From NCBI GenBank assembly GCA_023269295.1, contig JAHFTU010000004.1, forward strand, positions 1 to 23,879: a DNA stretch of 23,879 bases, in the 5' to 3' direction. Shown here piece by piece: positions 7,025 through 12,751 of the stretch (position 1 is the first letter of the stretch; the number at the start of each line of letters is the position of its first letter). The translations under genes were made by a program, and so were the position numbers. The notes beneath the pieces are model-generated. The model made no database searches. It was not told where the DNA came from and was given only the letters and a program-made list of their open reading frames with translations. Source of the DNA: Candidatus Woesearchaeota archaeon. Its GTDB lineage: Archaea > Nanobdellota > Nanobdellia > Woesearchaeales > UBA10216.

Positions 7025-7699
7025 ATGATTAAGCTCATAATCTTTGACTTGGATGATGTTTTCACTATAGGTTCAAAAGAGAGTTACTTCAAATGCTACC
7101 ATGAAACGCTCGTCGAGCTTGGCATTCACCTCGAAGCTGAAGAAGAAAAAAGAAGAATTCTGGCAAAGTGGAGCATGCCGCACAGGGAAGAGCTGCGGGA
7201 GCTGCTTAAGGAGAAGCCGGAACTTCTGGATAGAGCTTGCAAGATGTATGAAGAAAAACTCTTTGGGAACACATTTGTCAGCAGCTTAAGTTTGATTAAA
7301 GGAACAGTTGAAATGCTTCAAAGGCTGAGCAAGAAATATGTGCTTAGTGTGGCAACAGGCCTTCACCCAAAGATTTTGCGAGAGCGCGTTATGCCAAAAT
7401 TTAATATCCCGCAAGTTTTCTCTCAGATAATTTCAACTTACGACATTGAGGACGTTGAGAAGCACAAGCCACACCCTTTCATGGTAGAAGAAATTCTGCG
7501 AAAACAAAAAGTTTTACCAAAAGAAGCAATTATGGTGGGGGATGCAAAAGGAGATGTCCTTATGGCAAGAGTTGCTGGAGTAACTCCTGTTGTTGTTTTG
7601 ACTGGCCATCTCAGCAGAGAGGAAGCAGAAGAACTGAATGCGACTTATATTATAGATGACGTAACTAAACTGGAAGATGTTTTGGCAAAGCTGAAGTGA
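7025..7699 (+). CDS. HAD-superfamily phosphatase (phosphoglycolate phosphatase-like)
   Basis: This is a HAD hydrolase of 224 residues with all four motifs: D8-L-D10 nucleophile and acid (IFDLDDVFT), T111 in SVATG, K148 in EKHKPHP, and D173/D177 in MVGDAKGD. A helical cap lies between motifs I and II (about 15-95), the C1-cap arrangement of phosphoglycolate phosphatases and beta-phosphoglucomutases. Motif I reads DLDDVF where DxDGTL is usual, and Val replaces the common Gly or Thr. It lies 12 bp after the DHH gene, suggesting nucleotide or phosphate-ester turnover, which is inference. The degenerate msrB tail begins 5 bp after its stop codon. Confidence 0.88.
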   Translation: MIKLIIFDLDDVFTIGSKESYFKCYHETLVELGIHLEAEEEKRRILAKWSMPHREELRELLKEKPELLDRACKMYEEKLFGNTFVSSLSLIKGTVEMLQRLSKKYVLSVATGLHPKILRERVMPKFNIPQVFSQIISTYDIEDVEKHKPHPFMVEEILRKQKVLPKEAIMVGDAKGDVLMARVAGVTPVVVLTGHLSREEAEELNATYIIDDVTKLEDVLAKLK

Positions 7700-7703
7700 T
7701 TGG

Positions 7704-7754
7704 CTATTTCTTCTCAAAGCTCAGCGCCAAGGAATTAATGCGGTAGCGATTGCC
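7704..7754 (-). pseudogene. degenerate duplicate of the msrB 3' end (candidate att site)
   Basis: The 51 bp here match 10028-10078, the end of msrB, at 45 of 51 positions without gaps. They still read GNRYRINSLALSFEKK followed by a stop, against GKRYCINSLALSFEKL in the intact gene. The catalytic Cys is Arg here. Similarity stops upstream of this fragment, so no further part of msrB is present. It marks the left end of the 2.3-kb accessory segment. Confidence 0.8.
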
Positions 7755-7822
7755 ACATCTTTTTATCGTAATGTGAAAGGATGAGGTGTTTTTGGTGTGG
7801 CTTGGAACTACATGCCTTTCCA

Positions 7823-7842
7823 CTAAGGCAGCCTTAGGCTGC
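7823..7842. repeat. two overlapping, mutually exclusive hairpins
   Basis: CTAAGG-CAG-CCTTAG (7823-7837) and GCAGCC-TTA-GGCTGC (7828-7842) share bases, so only one can form at a time. They lie directly before a TATAAAATA box at 7843-7851. Confidence 0.6.
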
Positions 7843-7851
7843 TATAAAATA
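7843..7851 (+). promoter_or_regulatory. TATA box before the DGR-like segment
   Basis: TATAAAATA predicts a transcript start near 7868-7873, just where the Asn-rich frame opens after a stop at 7867-7869. Confidence 0.45.
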
Positions 7852-7869
7852 CAGCCGCAACAGCAATGA

Positions 7870-8020
7870 AGCGGCAGTGACTTAGGAGTAAGTGGAAGGG
7901 CTACTTCCGGGCGCTTGTGGTCTGTCAACAGGCTCAACGACAACATCAACAACTCCGGGGCTAATGGCAACAACCACTTGGGCAACAACGATGGGCGTCT
8001 GGTCGGAATAGTCGGGCTAA
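7870..8020 (+). other. orphan DGR-like template or variable repeat segment
   Basis: One frame reads SGRLWSVNRLNDNINNSG, then NGNNHLGNNDGRLVGIVGL. Of the 23 codons between 7927 and 7995, ten are AAC or AAT. Clustered AAY codons in a Trp/Gly/Arg framework ending in DGR.VGIV are typical of the template repeat, or unedited variable repeat, of a diversity-generating retroelement. There AAY codons are favoured because adenine mutagenesis of them yields no stop codons. A TATAAAATA box at 7843-7851 would start transcription near 7870, consistent with a template RNA. No reverse transcriptase, accessory gene or matching second repeat is in the window. The frame stays open to 8157, but the last 45 codons do not look coding. 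Confidence 0.45.
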
Positions 8021-8139
8021 ACCTGCTGGGACTTTTACTATTTTCATGCACTACCTCTTGCTATTTACATAAACTTTCACACCACACTTCAAGCCCTCTT
8101 TTTGAGATTCTTGATTTTTCAAACCGCAAAATATTTATA

Positions 8140-8179
8140 TTACCTGCTATTAGGTAATGATTTACCTTATAAAGGGTAA
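8140..8179. promoter_or_regulatory. double palindromic operator around the TATA box of the NTase/HEPN operon
   Basis: TTACCT-N6-AGGTAA (8140-8157) is followed by TTACCT-TATAAA-GGGTAA (8162-8179), so the TATA box lies between the half-sites of the second palindrome. A further AGGTAA follows at 8196-8201. The start predicted from TATAAA is near 8195, just before the ATG at 8209. This arrangement fits autoregulation, common for toxin-antitoxin operons. The winged-helix-like N-terminus of the nucleotidyltransferase is a candidate binder (inference). Confidence 0.6.
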
Positions 8180-8208
8180 TGACTTTCCTGAAAACAGGTA
8201 AAACTAAA

Positions 8209-8871
8209 ATGGTACCGAAAAATGACATATTAACCGCTGCGCAGCTGCACATTCTTGCAGCATTCAGAAAGAAACTGTTCAGCAAACTAACATTCAAAGA
8301 CTTAAAAGAGTTGGCAAAGACGCATAGCCACAGCAGGCTTCAGAACGCCCTTTCCAAATTCCAAAAGCTACAACTGACAACCAAAGAAAGCGTGGGAGAC
8401 GTCACATCCTACCAGCTTAACCTTGCTAACAATACCACAGTAGTTTACCTTACCCTAATTGACCAGCAAGAAATCAGAAAAAACGACCTATTATTCCGCC
8501 TGCTAAGTCAAACCACAGGCCAAGTGGAAAAGCAAACAGAATTCTTTACAGTCCTTGTTTTTGGCAGCTACGCCAAAGGCCAAGCCACAGCCAGCTCAGA
8601 CGTAGACATCGCCATCATAGTGGAAAATGACAGAACAAAACAAAATGTAAATCCTGAACTGGGAATTGCCAAGCGTAAATCCCTGCCACCTGCAGATTTT
8701 CAAGTCTTCACAAGGCAAGAATTCATCGATATGCTACGCATAGAAGAAGAAAACGTAGGCAAAGAAATAGCGCGAAATAACTTTATATACTACGGCGCCG
8801 AGTCCTTCTTTAAACTGATAAACAAGGTGCTTAATGAAACCGCTCGCCAAACTCTATTTGGAACGCGCTGA
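8209..8871 (+). CDS. nucleotidyltransferase antitoxin (MNT type) with N-terminal HTH
   Basis: A minimal nucleotidyltransferase motif FGSYAKGQ...SSDVDIAI is present. With this start, G119-S120, D131 and D133 are the metal-binding core, and D163 in PADFQVF is the third acid. About 90 residues precede it, with a winged-helix-like layout. In MNT/HEPN systems the nucleotidyltransferase neutralises the HEPN toxin by AMPylation. The upstream ATG at 8179 sits inside the operator, so I prefer the ATG at 8209, which has AGGT 10-13 bases before it. The gene overlaps the HEPN gene by 38 bp, so translation is probably coupled. At 220 residues it is about twice the size of stand-alone MntA. Confidence 0.85.
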   Translation: MVPKNDILTAAQLHILAAFRKKLFSKLTFKDLKELAKTHSHSRLQNALSKFQKLQLTTKESVGDVTSYQLNLANNTTVVYLTLIDQQEIRKNDLLFRLLSQTTGQVEKQTEFFTVLVFGSYAKGQATASSDVDIAIIVENDRTKQNVNPELGIAKRKSLPPADFQVFTRQEFIDMLRIEEENVGKEIARNNFIYYGAESFFKLINKVLNETARQTLFGTR

Positions 8872-9313
8872 CAACGAACTGGCTCAAGCAGAGCTCCTCT
8901 TCCAAATATCAAACAGCCCGGAACTTCAACAAAAACTCAACCTGCCCCAGCGATACACGTTCTACAGCGGAACCATAAGCCACGCCTACTACGCCATATT
9001 CAACGCAGCCAAAGCAATGCTTGCAGAAGAAAACGTCAAGACCAGCACCCCTAACGTGCACAGGAAAACATACGACGCTTTCGAAAAATACTTTGTTACA
9101 TCTGGCAAGCTTGATTTCAAACTCCTAACAATCTACAAGCAGTTACTAATCAGGGCAGAAGAGCTGCTAGTCATCTTCAAAAGAGAAAAGGGCAAAAGGG
9201 GCAAATTCACCTACCATCAGCTACCACAAGCCAACAAAGAACCTGCAGAGCAGTCACTAAAAAACGCCAATACTTTCTACAAACACATTAACGCAACACT
9301 GGAAAGCACATAG
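8834..9313 (+). CDS. HEPN-domain toxin (putative RNase)
   Basis: This is a 159-residue HEPN domain protein. It has an N-terminal helix RADNELAQAELLF, the family segment FYSGTISHAYYAIFNAAKAML (44-63) and an R-x5-H element R122...H128 near the C-terminus. HEPN toxins cut RNA, often tRNA, using Rx4-6H. In the well-studied HepT the motif continues as HxY, with that Tyr AMPylated; here H128 is followed by Gln-Leu and the nearest Tyr is at 127, before the His. Either the modified residue differs or control is by binding only. It is paired with, and overlaps, the upstream nucleotidyltransferase. A role in abortive defence or element maintenance is inference. Confidence 0.82.
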   Translation: MKPLAKLYLERADNELAQAELLFQISNSPELQQKLNLPQRYTFYSGTISHAYYAIFNAAKAMLAEENVKTSTPNVHRKTYDAFEKYFVTSGKLDFKLLTIYKQLLIRAEELLVIFKREKGKRGKFTYHQLPQANKEPAEQSLKNANTFYKHINATLEST

Positions 9314-9358
9314 TAAGGATTCACAATAAAACGCGCAAAACATCGACTATAACAAAGC

Positions 9359-9367
9359 TTAAATAAT
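9359..9367 (+). promoter_or_regulatory. TATA-like element for the DUF433/DUF5615 pair
   Basis: TTAAATAAT lies about 45 bp upstream of the ATG at 9407, predicting a short leader. GGTGAGG at 9396-9402 then acts as a clear ribosome binding site 4 bases before the start. Leadered translation contrasts with the leaderless core genes. Confidence 0.5.
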
Positions 9368-9406
9368 AAAGCCACCAGCTCTATAGGCGTGAATAGGTGA
9401 GGAAGT

Positions 9407-9643
9407 ATGGAACAAAAGCTGAACAAGCGCTACGAAAGGATAACCATGGACCCGAATGTTATGCTTGGGAAACCTGTAATTAAGGGAACAAGAATCCCAG
9501 TTTATGTAGTCCTGAACCTTTTTGGGGAAGGCCTACCATTCGATGAAATCTTGCGGCAGTACCCAGACCTTACAAAGGAGGACGTATTGGCAGCGATAAA
9601 ATTTGCAGCCAAGTTCACGGATTTTGAAGAAGTTGAAGCATAA
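9407..9643 (+). CDS. DUF433-family antitoxin (VapB-like)
   Basis: This 78-residue protein matches the DUF433 pattern: RITMDPNVMLGKPVIKGTRI (11-30), then VLNLFGEGLPFDEILRQYPD and a final helix LAAIKFAAKF. DUF433 proteins have a compact HTH-like fold and are usually antitoxins of PIN-like DUF5615 toxins, which is the gene that follows here in a TAATG stop/start overlap. The strong ribosome binding site GGTGAGG decides the start. Expected to bind the toxin and its own promoter. Confidence 0.88.
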   Translation: MEQKLNKRYERITMDPNVMLGKPVIKGTRIPVYVVLNLFGEGLPFDEILRQYPDLTKEDVLAAIKFAAKFTDFEEVEA

Positions 9644-10012
9644 TGCAATTCTTGATAGATGAAAGCTTATCGCCTCAGTTAGCGACTCTGCTGAAGAGGC
9701 TTGGATATGATGCGCTCTCAGCAAGGGAGGCTGGTTTGAAAGGGTGTTTTGATATAAAAATAATCGAATGGGCGCAAAAGAACAACAGCACCATAAATAA
9801 CAGGCGACCTTGACTTTGGCGAATTGTGGCACTGGCATTATAACGGTGCAGTAAGCATCATAGTCCTTCGGCTAAAATCATACAATGCAGAAGCTCAGGA
9901 GAAGATTATAGAATTCCTGCACAAGAACAAAGTGCTTAGCCCAGGAAAAGTAAAAAATGCCCTCATTATAAGCACAGACAGGAAGTATAGAATCAGAACC
10001 GCAACCAATTGA
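9643..10012 (+). pseudogene. DUF5615 PIN-like toxin, frameshifted
   Basis: The first frame reads MQFLIDESLSPQLATLLKRL and continues to KIIEWAQKNNSTI before leaving the family pattern and stopping at 9811-9813 (56 codons). Shifting by one base at the AAA run 9795-9797 restores ITGDLDFGELWHW, then VSIIVLRL and the C-terminal helix, ending at 10012. Together they make a full DUF5615 protein of about 120 residues with the conserved acidic residues D6, E7 and the D-x-D of GDLDFG. One inserted A explains the break. The toxin is therefore probably dead while its antitoxin stays intact, unless this is a sequencing error or the site is phase-variable. Confidence 0.85.
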
Positions 10013-10027
10013 AGGGTTATTTTCTTG

Positions 10028-10414
10028 CTATAGCTTCTCAAAGCTCAGCGCCAAGGAATTGATGCAGTACCGCTTGCCGCCCTTTGCCTTGGGGCCGTCG
10101 TCAAAGACATGGCCCAAATGCCCGCCGCACTTCCTGCACATGACCTCGATGCGGTGCATGCCGTGGCTGAAGTCCTCCTCAGTGGCAATGCCCTTCTCGT
10201 TGGCAGCGAAGAACGCAGGCCAGCCGCAGCCGCTGTCGTATTTTGTATCTGAAGTGAAAAGTACATTGCCGCAAGCCGCACAGCGGTACATGCCCCTGTC
10301 GAAAAACTTGTCGTACTTGCCAGTAAAAGGAAGCTCAGTCCCTTTCTCGCGAAGGACATTGAATTGCTCTGGCGTGAGCTTACTCTTCCACTCTGATTCT
10401 GTCTTTGGCGTCAT
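10028..10414 (-). CDS. msrB: peptide-methionine (R)-S-oxide reductase
   Basis: This enzyme reduces the R epimer of methionine sulfoxide in proteins or free. At 128 residues it is a complete MsrB: zinc ligands C45/C48 (CAAC) and C93/C96 (CRKC), resolving-position C63 in SGCGWPAF, HRIEV, GHVFDDGP, and catalytic C117 in RYCINS. It is the last gene of a minus-strand operon after the DNA ligase and the small membrane protein, 8 bp from the latter. Its last 17 codons are the right-hand direct repeat of the accessory island, so the gene end may be an integration target that the insertion left intact. Confidence 0.96.
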   Translation of the reverse strand: MTPKTESEWKSKLTPEQFNVLREKGTELPFTGKYDKFFDRGMYRCAACGNVLFTSDTKYDSGCGWPAFFAANEKGIATEEDFSHGMHRIEVMCRKCGGHLGHVFDDGPKAKGGKRYCINSLALSFEKL

Positions 10415-10422
10415 TTTTATTG

Positions 10423-10746
10423 TTAAGGTAAGAAGTATATTTTTAATGTTACAACCGAGGCTCCGAAAAACATAATTAGACCAACTATAAATGATAGTTC
10501 AAATATAGAGTTAAGCATTTTTGGGAAAAACGCCTCTTTTTCTTCGCTGTGGTTATATAACAGGTAAGCCCCTGAAGACAATAAAAACAGCAATCCTGCA
10601 ATCATATAACCTGTAAAAGGGTGAGGCCAATTGCCTTTATAATTTGTAAGGAAATCTGCCTTCTGTAAAAAAGTTGCTGTGAGAATAGAAACTGATGCCA
10701 ATGTGGCTATAGATACGCCGTTCTTTAGCTCGTCACTCTGTATCAT
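10423..10746 (-). CDS. small membrane protein, three predicted helices
   Basis: I do not recognise this 107-residue protein. Hydrophobic segments lie at about 12-30, 48-66 and 85-104, with a short charged loop EEKEAFFPK between the second and third. The first segment is the least hydrophobic. The ATG is 3 bp after the ligase stop, with GGGGT just upstream inside the ligase end as a possible ribosome binding site. msrB follows 8 bp downstream. There are no Cys, His or known motifs to hint at a role in methionine repair. Confidence 0.7.
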   Translation of the reverse strand: MIQSDELKNGVSIATLASVSILTATFLQKADFLTNYKGNWPHPFTGYMIAGLLFLLSSGAYLLYNHSEEKEAFFPKMLNSIFELSFIVGLIMFFGASVVTLKIYFLP

Positions 10747-10749
10747 TTC

Positions 10750-12630
10750 TTACCCCTTCGACTTCTTCTGAGTCCTGTACAACCGCTCAACGTCTTCCAA
10801 AGTGTTTATGTCGCTGACTCCTTTCTCATCGCTCCTGTTTCTGATTACACGGGGAAACCTCAGGGCGTAGCCAGAGCCGTATGTGGGGCTCTTCTGGATT
10901 TCCTCATAAGCAACTTCAAGGACTATTTTTGGCTTGACTTTCACCAGCCTGCCGATTTCCTCAACAATAAGAGGGCGAAGCAGCTCGGTCACTTCATCAA
11001 AGCTGAGGCCCTCCTCCCTTTTTTCTTTCAGTCCGGTTGAGACCTTGCCTATCTCAAGCAGCTTTCCCCCATGGTCCAGGCACGCAAGATAATAGCTGCT
11101 GAGCCACTTTGCGCGCTTGCCCTCGCCCCACTCAGCCGCAACAATGGCAAGGTCAAGGTTTTCCATGACCTTCTTGAACTTCAGCATGTAGCCAACCCTC
11201 GCGCCGGGCTGGTAAGGCGCATCAAGAGCCTTTAGCATAACGCCTTCAGTGCCAGCGGCCTTGGCCTCCTTGAAATACTTCTCAACCACTGCTTCCTTGT
11301 CTGTTACAATGGCTTTTGAAACAACAATTTTTCTCTCAGTGCTTTTCACAATTTTCTCAATGATTTCCCTTCTTTTCCTGAATGGCTGGCTGACAATGTT
11401 CTTTCCTTCATAGCACAGGATGTCAAAGACGTTGACCTCAACCGGAAGCTCCTCTATTGTCTTCTCAATGTCATACTTGCGCTTGATGCGCTGCGAGATT
11501 TCCTGGAAAGGAACATACTTCTTTGTTTTTGGGTCGTAACCGACTGCCTCAGAGTCAAGGATGTAGTTGTCGCCTTTCACATACTTTTTCAGGAATTCAA
11601 CCACATCAGGGAACTGGTGGGTCACGTTTTCCAGCCTTCTGGTATAAAGCCAGATTTTATCCCCCTTCCTGTGGCACTCCAGCCTGAAGCCATCGTACTT
11701 GTACTCGCACTGGGCAGGTCGGCCAACTGTCTCAAACGCTTCCTCAAGGGTCTCAACTTTAAGGGCAAGCATAACCTTGATTGGAGTTCCCAGCCTTATC
11801 TCAACAGTTTCAAGGCCTTTCACGCCTTCAGTCTTGGCTTTTCTTGCCACAACACCAAAATCATTTGTCAGGTCGTAGGCCTCCTGTATCCTGTCAAGAA
11901 TTGTGTTGTACTCATCACGTGAAGTTTCCGCGCCTGCATCTTTTTCTGTTGCCGCAGCTTTTTTCCCAGCTTTTTTGGATTCCTTCGCCTCCTTGCCAAG
12001 ATGGCTCCCGCACTCAACGCAGCTTTCTGCCTGCGGGACTGTTTTTCCGCAGTTGCCACATTTCATGAAAACTTTCTCAACTGCTTTCGGGAAATATGCC
12101 CATGCAATCGCATCCCTTAGAATGCCTGCGCCGGTGCCCACCCTCAGCTGGCCAAGGATTGTTCTTGTAATGTACCTGGCTTCGGCGCCTTTTGCTGAGC
12201 TCAGGAGCTCTGCTATGAGCTGCATTTTCCTGTCAACGCTGCCCTGGCCTGTAAGCTCTGTCAGATTGCGGAGATTGTCAAACACTTTTTTTACTGTCAA
12301 TTCAGAGGAGGCCAAGGTTGCCTGCTTTTTGCCCTTGATTAATGATTCAGCCACTTTCCCGAGGTCGCCGGTTTTCGCCCACTCATTCTCAATCTTTTCC
12401 GAGTCGGTTCCGGAGGCAACATTTATTGCCTTGATAACGAGCTTGCTTGCTACTCCAATCTCGCGCTCATCATAGGATGGGAAAACCCTTCCCTGCACCA
12501 GCAAAATGACCGGCTCAATCTCGTCAGCAGAGGTTTCCCTGAGAAACTTGGCAAGAAAATAGGTCTTTTCAAGCCGCTTGGTTGTGCTGTCAAGCCTCTC
12601 GTACAGCTCCACAAGCTCAGAGTATTTCAT
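10750..12630 (-). CDS. lig: ATP-dependent DNA ligase with an extra zinc ribbon
   Basis: This is a 626-residue archaeal/eukaryal-type DNA ligase. It has an N-terminal helical DNA-binding domain (about 1-265), the adenylation site K311 in KYDG, then LDSEAVG, the nucleotide-binding EGVMLK and motif V FKK, and a C-terminal OB domain ending in LRFPRVIRNR. It seals nicks in replication and repair. Archaeal homologues are usually near 560 residues. The surplus is an insert at about 190-240 with two CxxC pairs (C191/C194, C204/C207) and a Lys/Ala/Glu-rich linker. It lies between the helix ending FPKAVEKVF and the AYDLTNDFG helix. A TTTAAA element 25 bp upstream indicates a leaderless mRNA. It is the first gene of the lig-membrane protein-msrB operon. 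Confidence 0.95.
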   Translation of the reverse strand: MKYSELVELYERLDSTTKRLEKTYFLAKFLRETSADEIEPVILLVQGRVFPSYDEREIGVASKLVIKAINVASGTDSEKIENEWAKTGDLGKVAESLIKGKKQATLASSELTVKKVFDNLRNLTELTGQGSVDRKMQLIAELLSSAKGAEARYITRTILGQLRVGTGAGILRDAIAWAYFPKAVEKVFMKCGNCGKTVPQAESCVECGSHLGKEAKESKKAGKKAAATEKDAGAETSRDEYNTILDRIQEAYDLTNDFGVVARKAKTEGVKGLETVEIRLGTPIKVMLALKVETLEEAFETVGRPAQCEYKYDGFRLECHRKGDKIWLYTRRLENVTHQFPDVVEFLKKYVKGDNYILDSEAVGYDPKTKKYVPFQEISQRIKRKYDIEKTIEELPVEVNVFDILCYEGKNIVSQPFRKRREIIEKIVKSTERKIVVSKAIVTDKEAVVEKYFKEAKAAGTEGVMLKALDAPYQPGARVGYMLKFKKVMENLDLAIVAAEWGEGKRAKWLSSYYLACLDHGGKLLEIGKVSTGLKEKREEGLSFDEVTELLRPLIVEEIGRLVKVKPKIVLEVAYEEIQKSPTYGSGYALRFPRVIRNRSDEKGVSDINTLEDVERLYRTQKKSKG

Positions 12631-12650
12631 GAGGAGAATACGGACTGGAT

Positions 12651-12660
12651 GGTTTAAATA
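12651..12660 (-). promoter_or_regulatory. TATA box of the ligase operon
   Basis: TATTTAAACC on the minus strand, centred about 25 bp upstream of the ATG at 12630, is the leaderless-promoter spacing. Confidence 0.6.
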
Positions 12661-12751
12661 GTTTTAGGAATCGTTGCAGCTGCCGCACCATAGATTGAAA
12701 CCGCAACGTTTTTTAATCTGTTCCCAAATTGAATCACGAAAAGAGGCTACA

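Larger units (their letters stand above)
7704..10078. mobile_element. putative decayed integrative island flanked by msrB 3'-end direct repeats
   Basis: Direct repeats at 7704-7754 and 10028-10078 bracket a retroelement-like segment, a nucleotidyltransferase/HEPN pair and a DUF433/DUF5615 pair. Duplication of a gene's 3' end on both sides of accessory cargo is the usual trace of site-specific integration. No integrase or transposase is present, so the element would be a remnant or mobilised in trans. A local duplication is the alternative. Confidence 0.5.

Noticed and set aside
8021..8157. Continuation of the DGR-like frame as a protein end
   Set aside because: After the GIVGL segment the frame is rich in Leu, Ser, Cys and His with no pattern and runs into the operator region, so I do not call it coding.
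10028..10078. Reading the msrB-tail duplication as a shared terminator only
   Set aside because: The match keeps codon frame and encodes the same peptide, so common descent from an msrB coding end is the simpler explanation.
11903..12475. 190-codon plus-strand open frame
   Set aside because: It is antisense to the DNA ligase gene and has no domain or promoter.
12674..12751. N-terminal extension of the antiporter
   Set aside because: The TTTTTTAA box and AGAGG ribosome binding site both favour the ATG at 12752, and the extension is not membrane-like.
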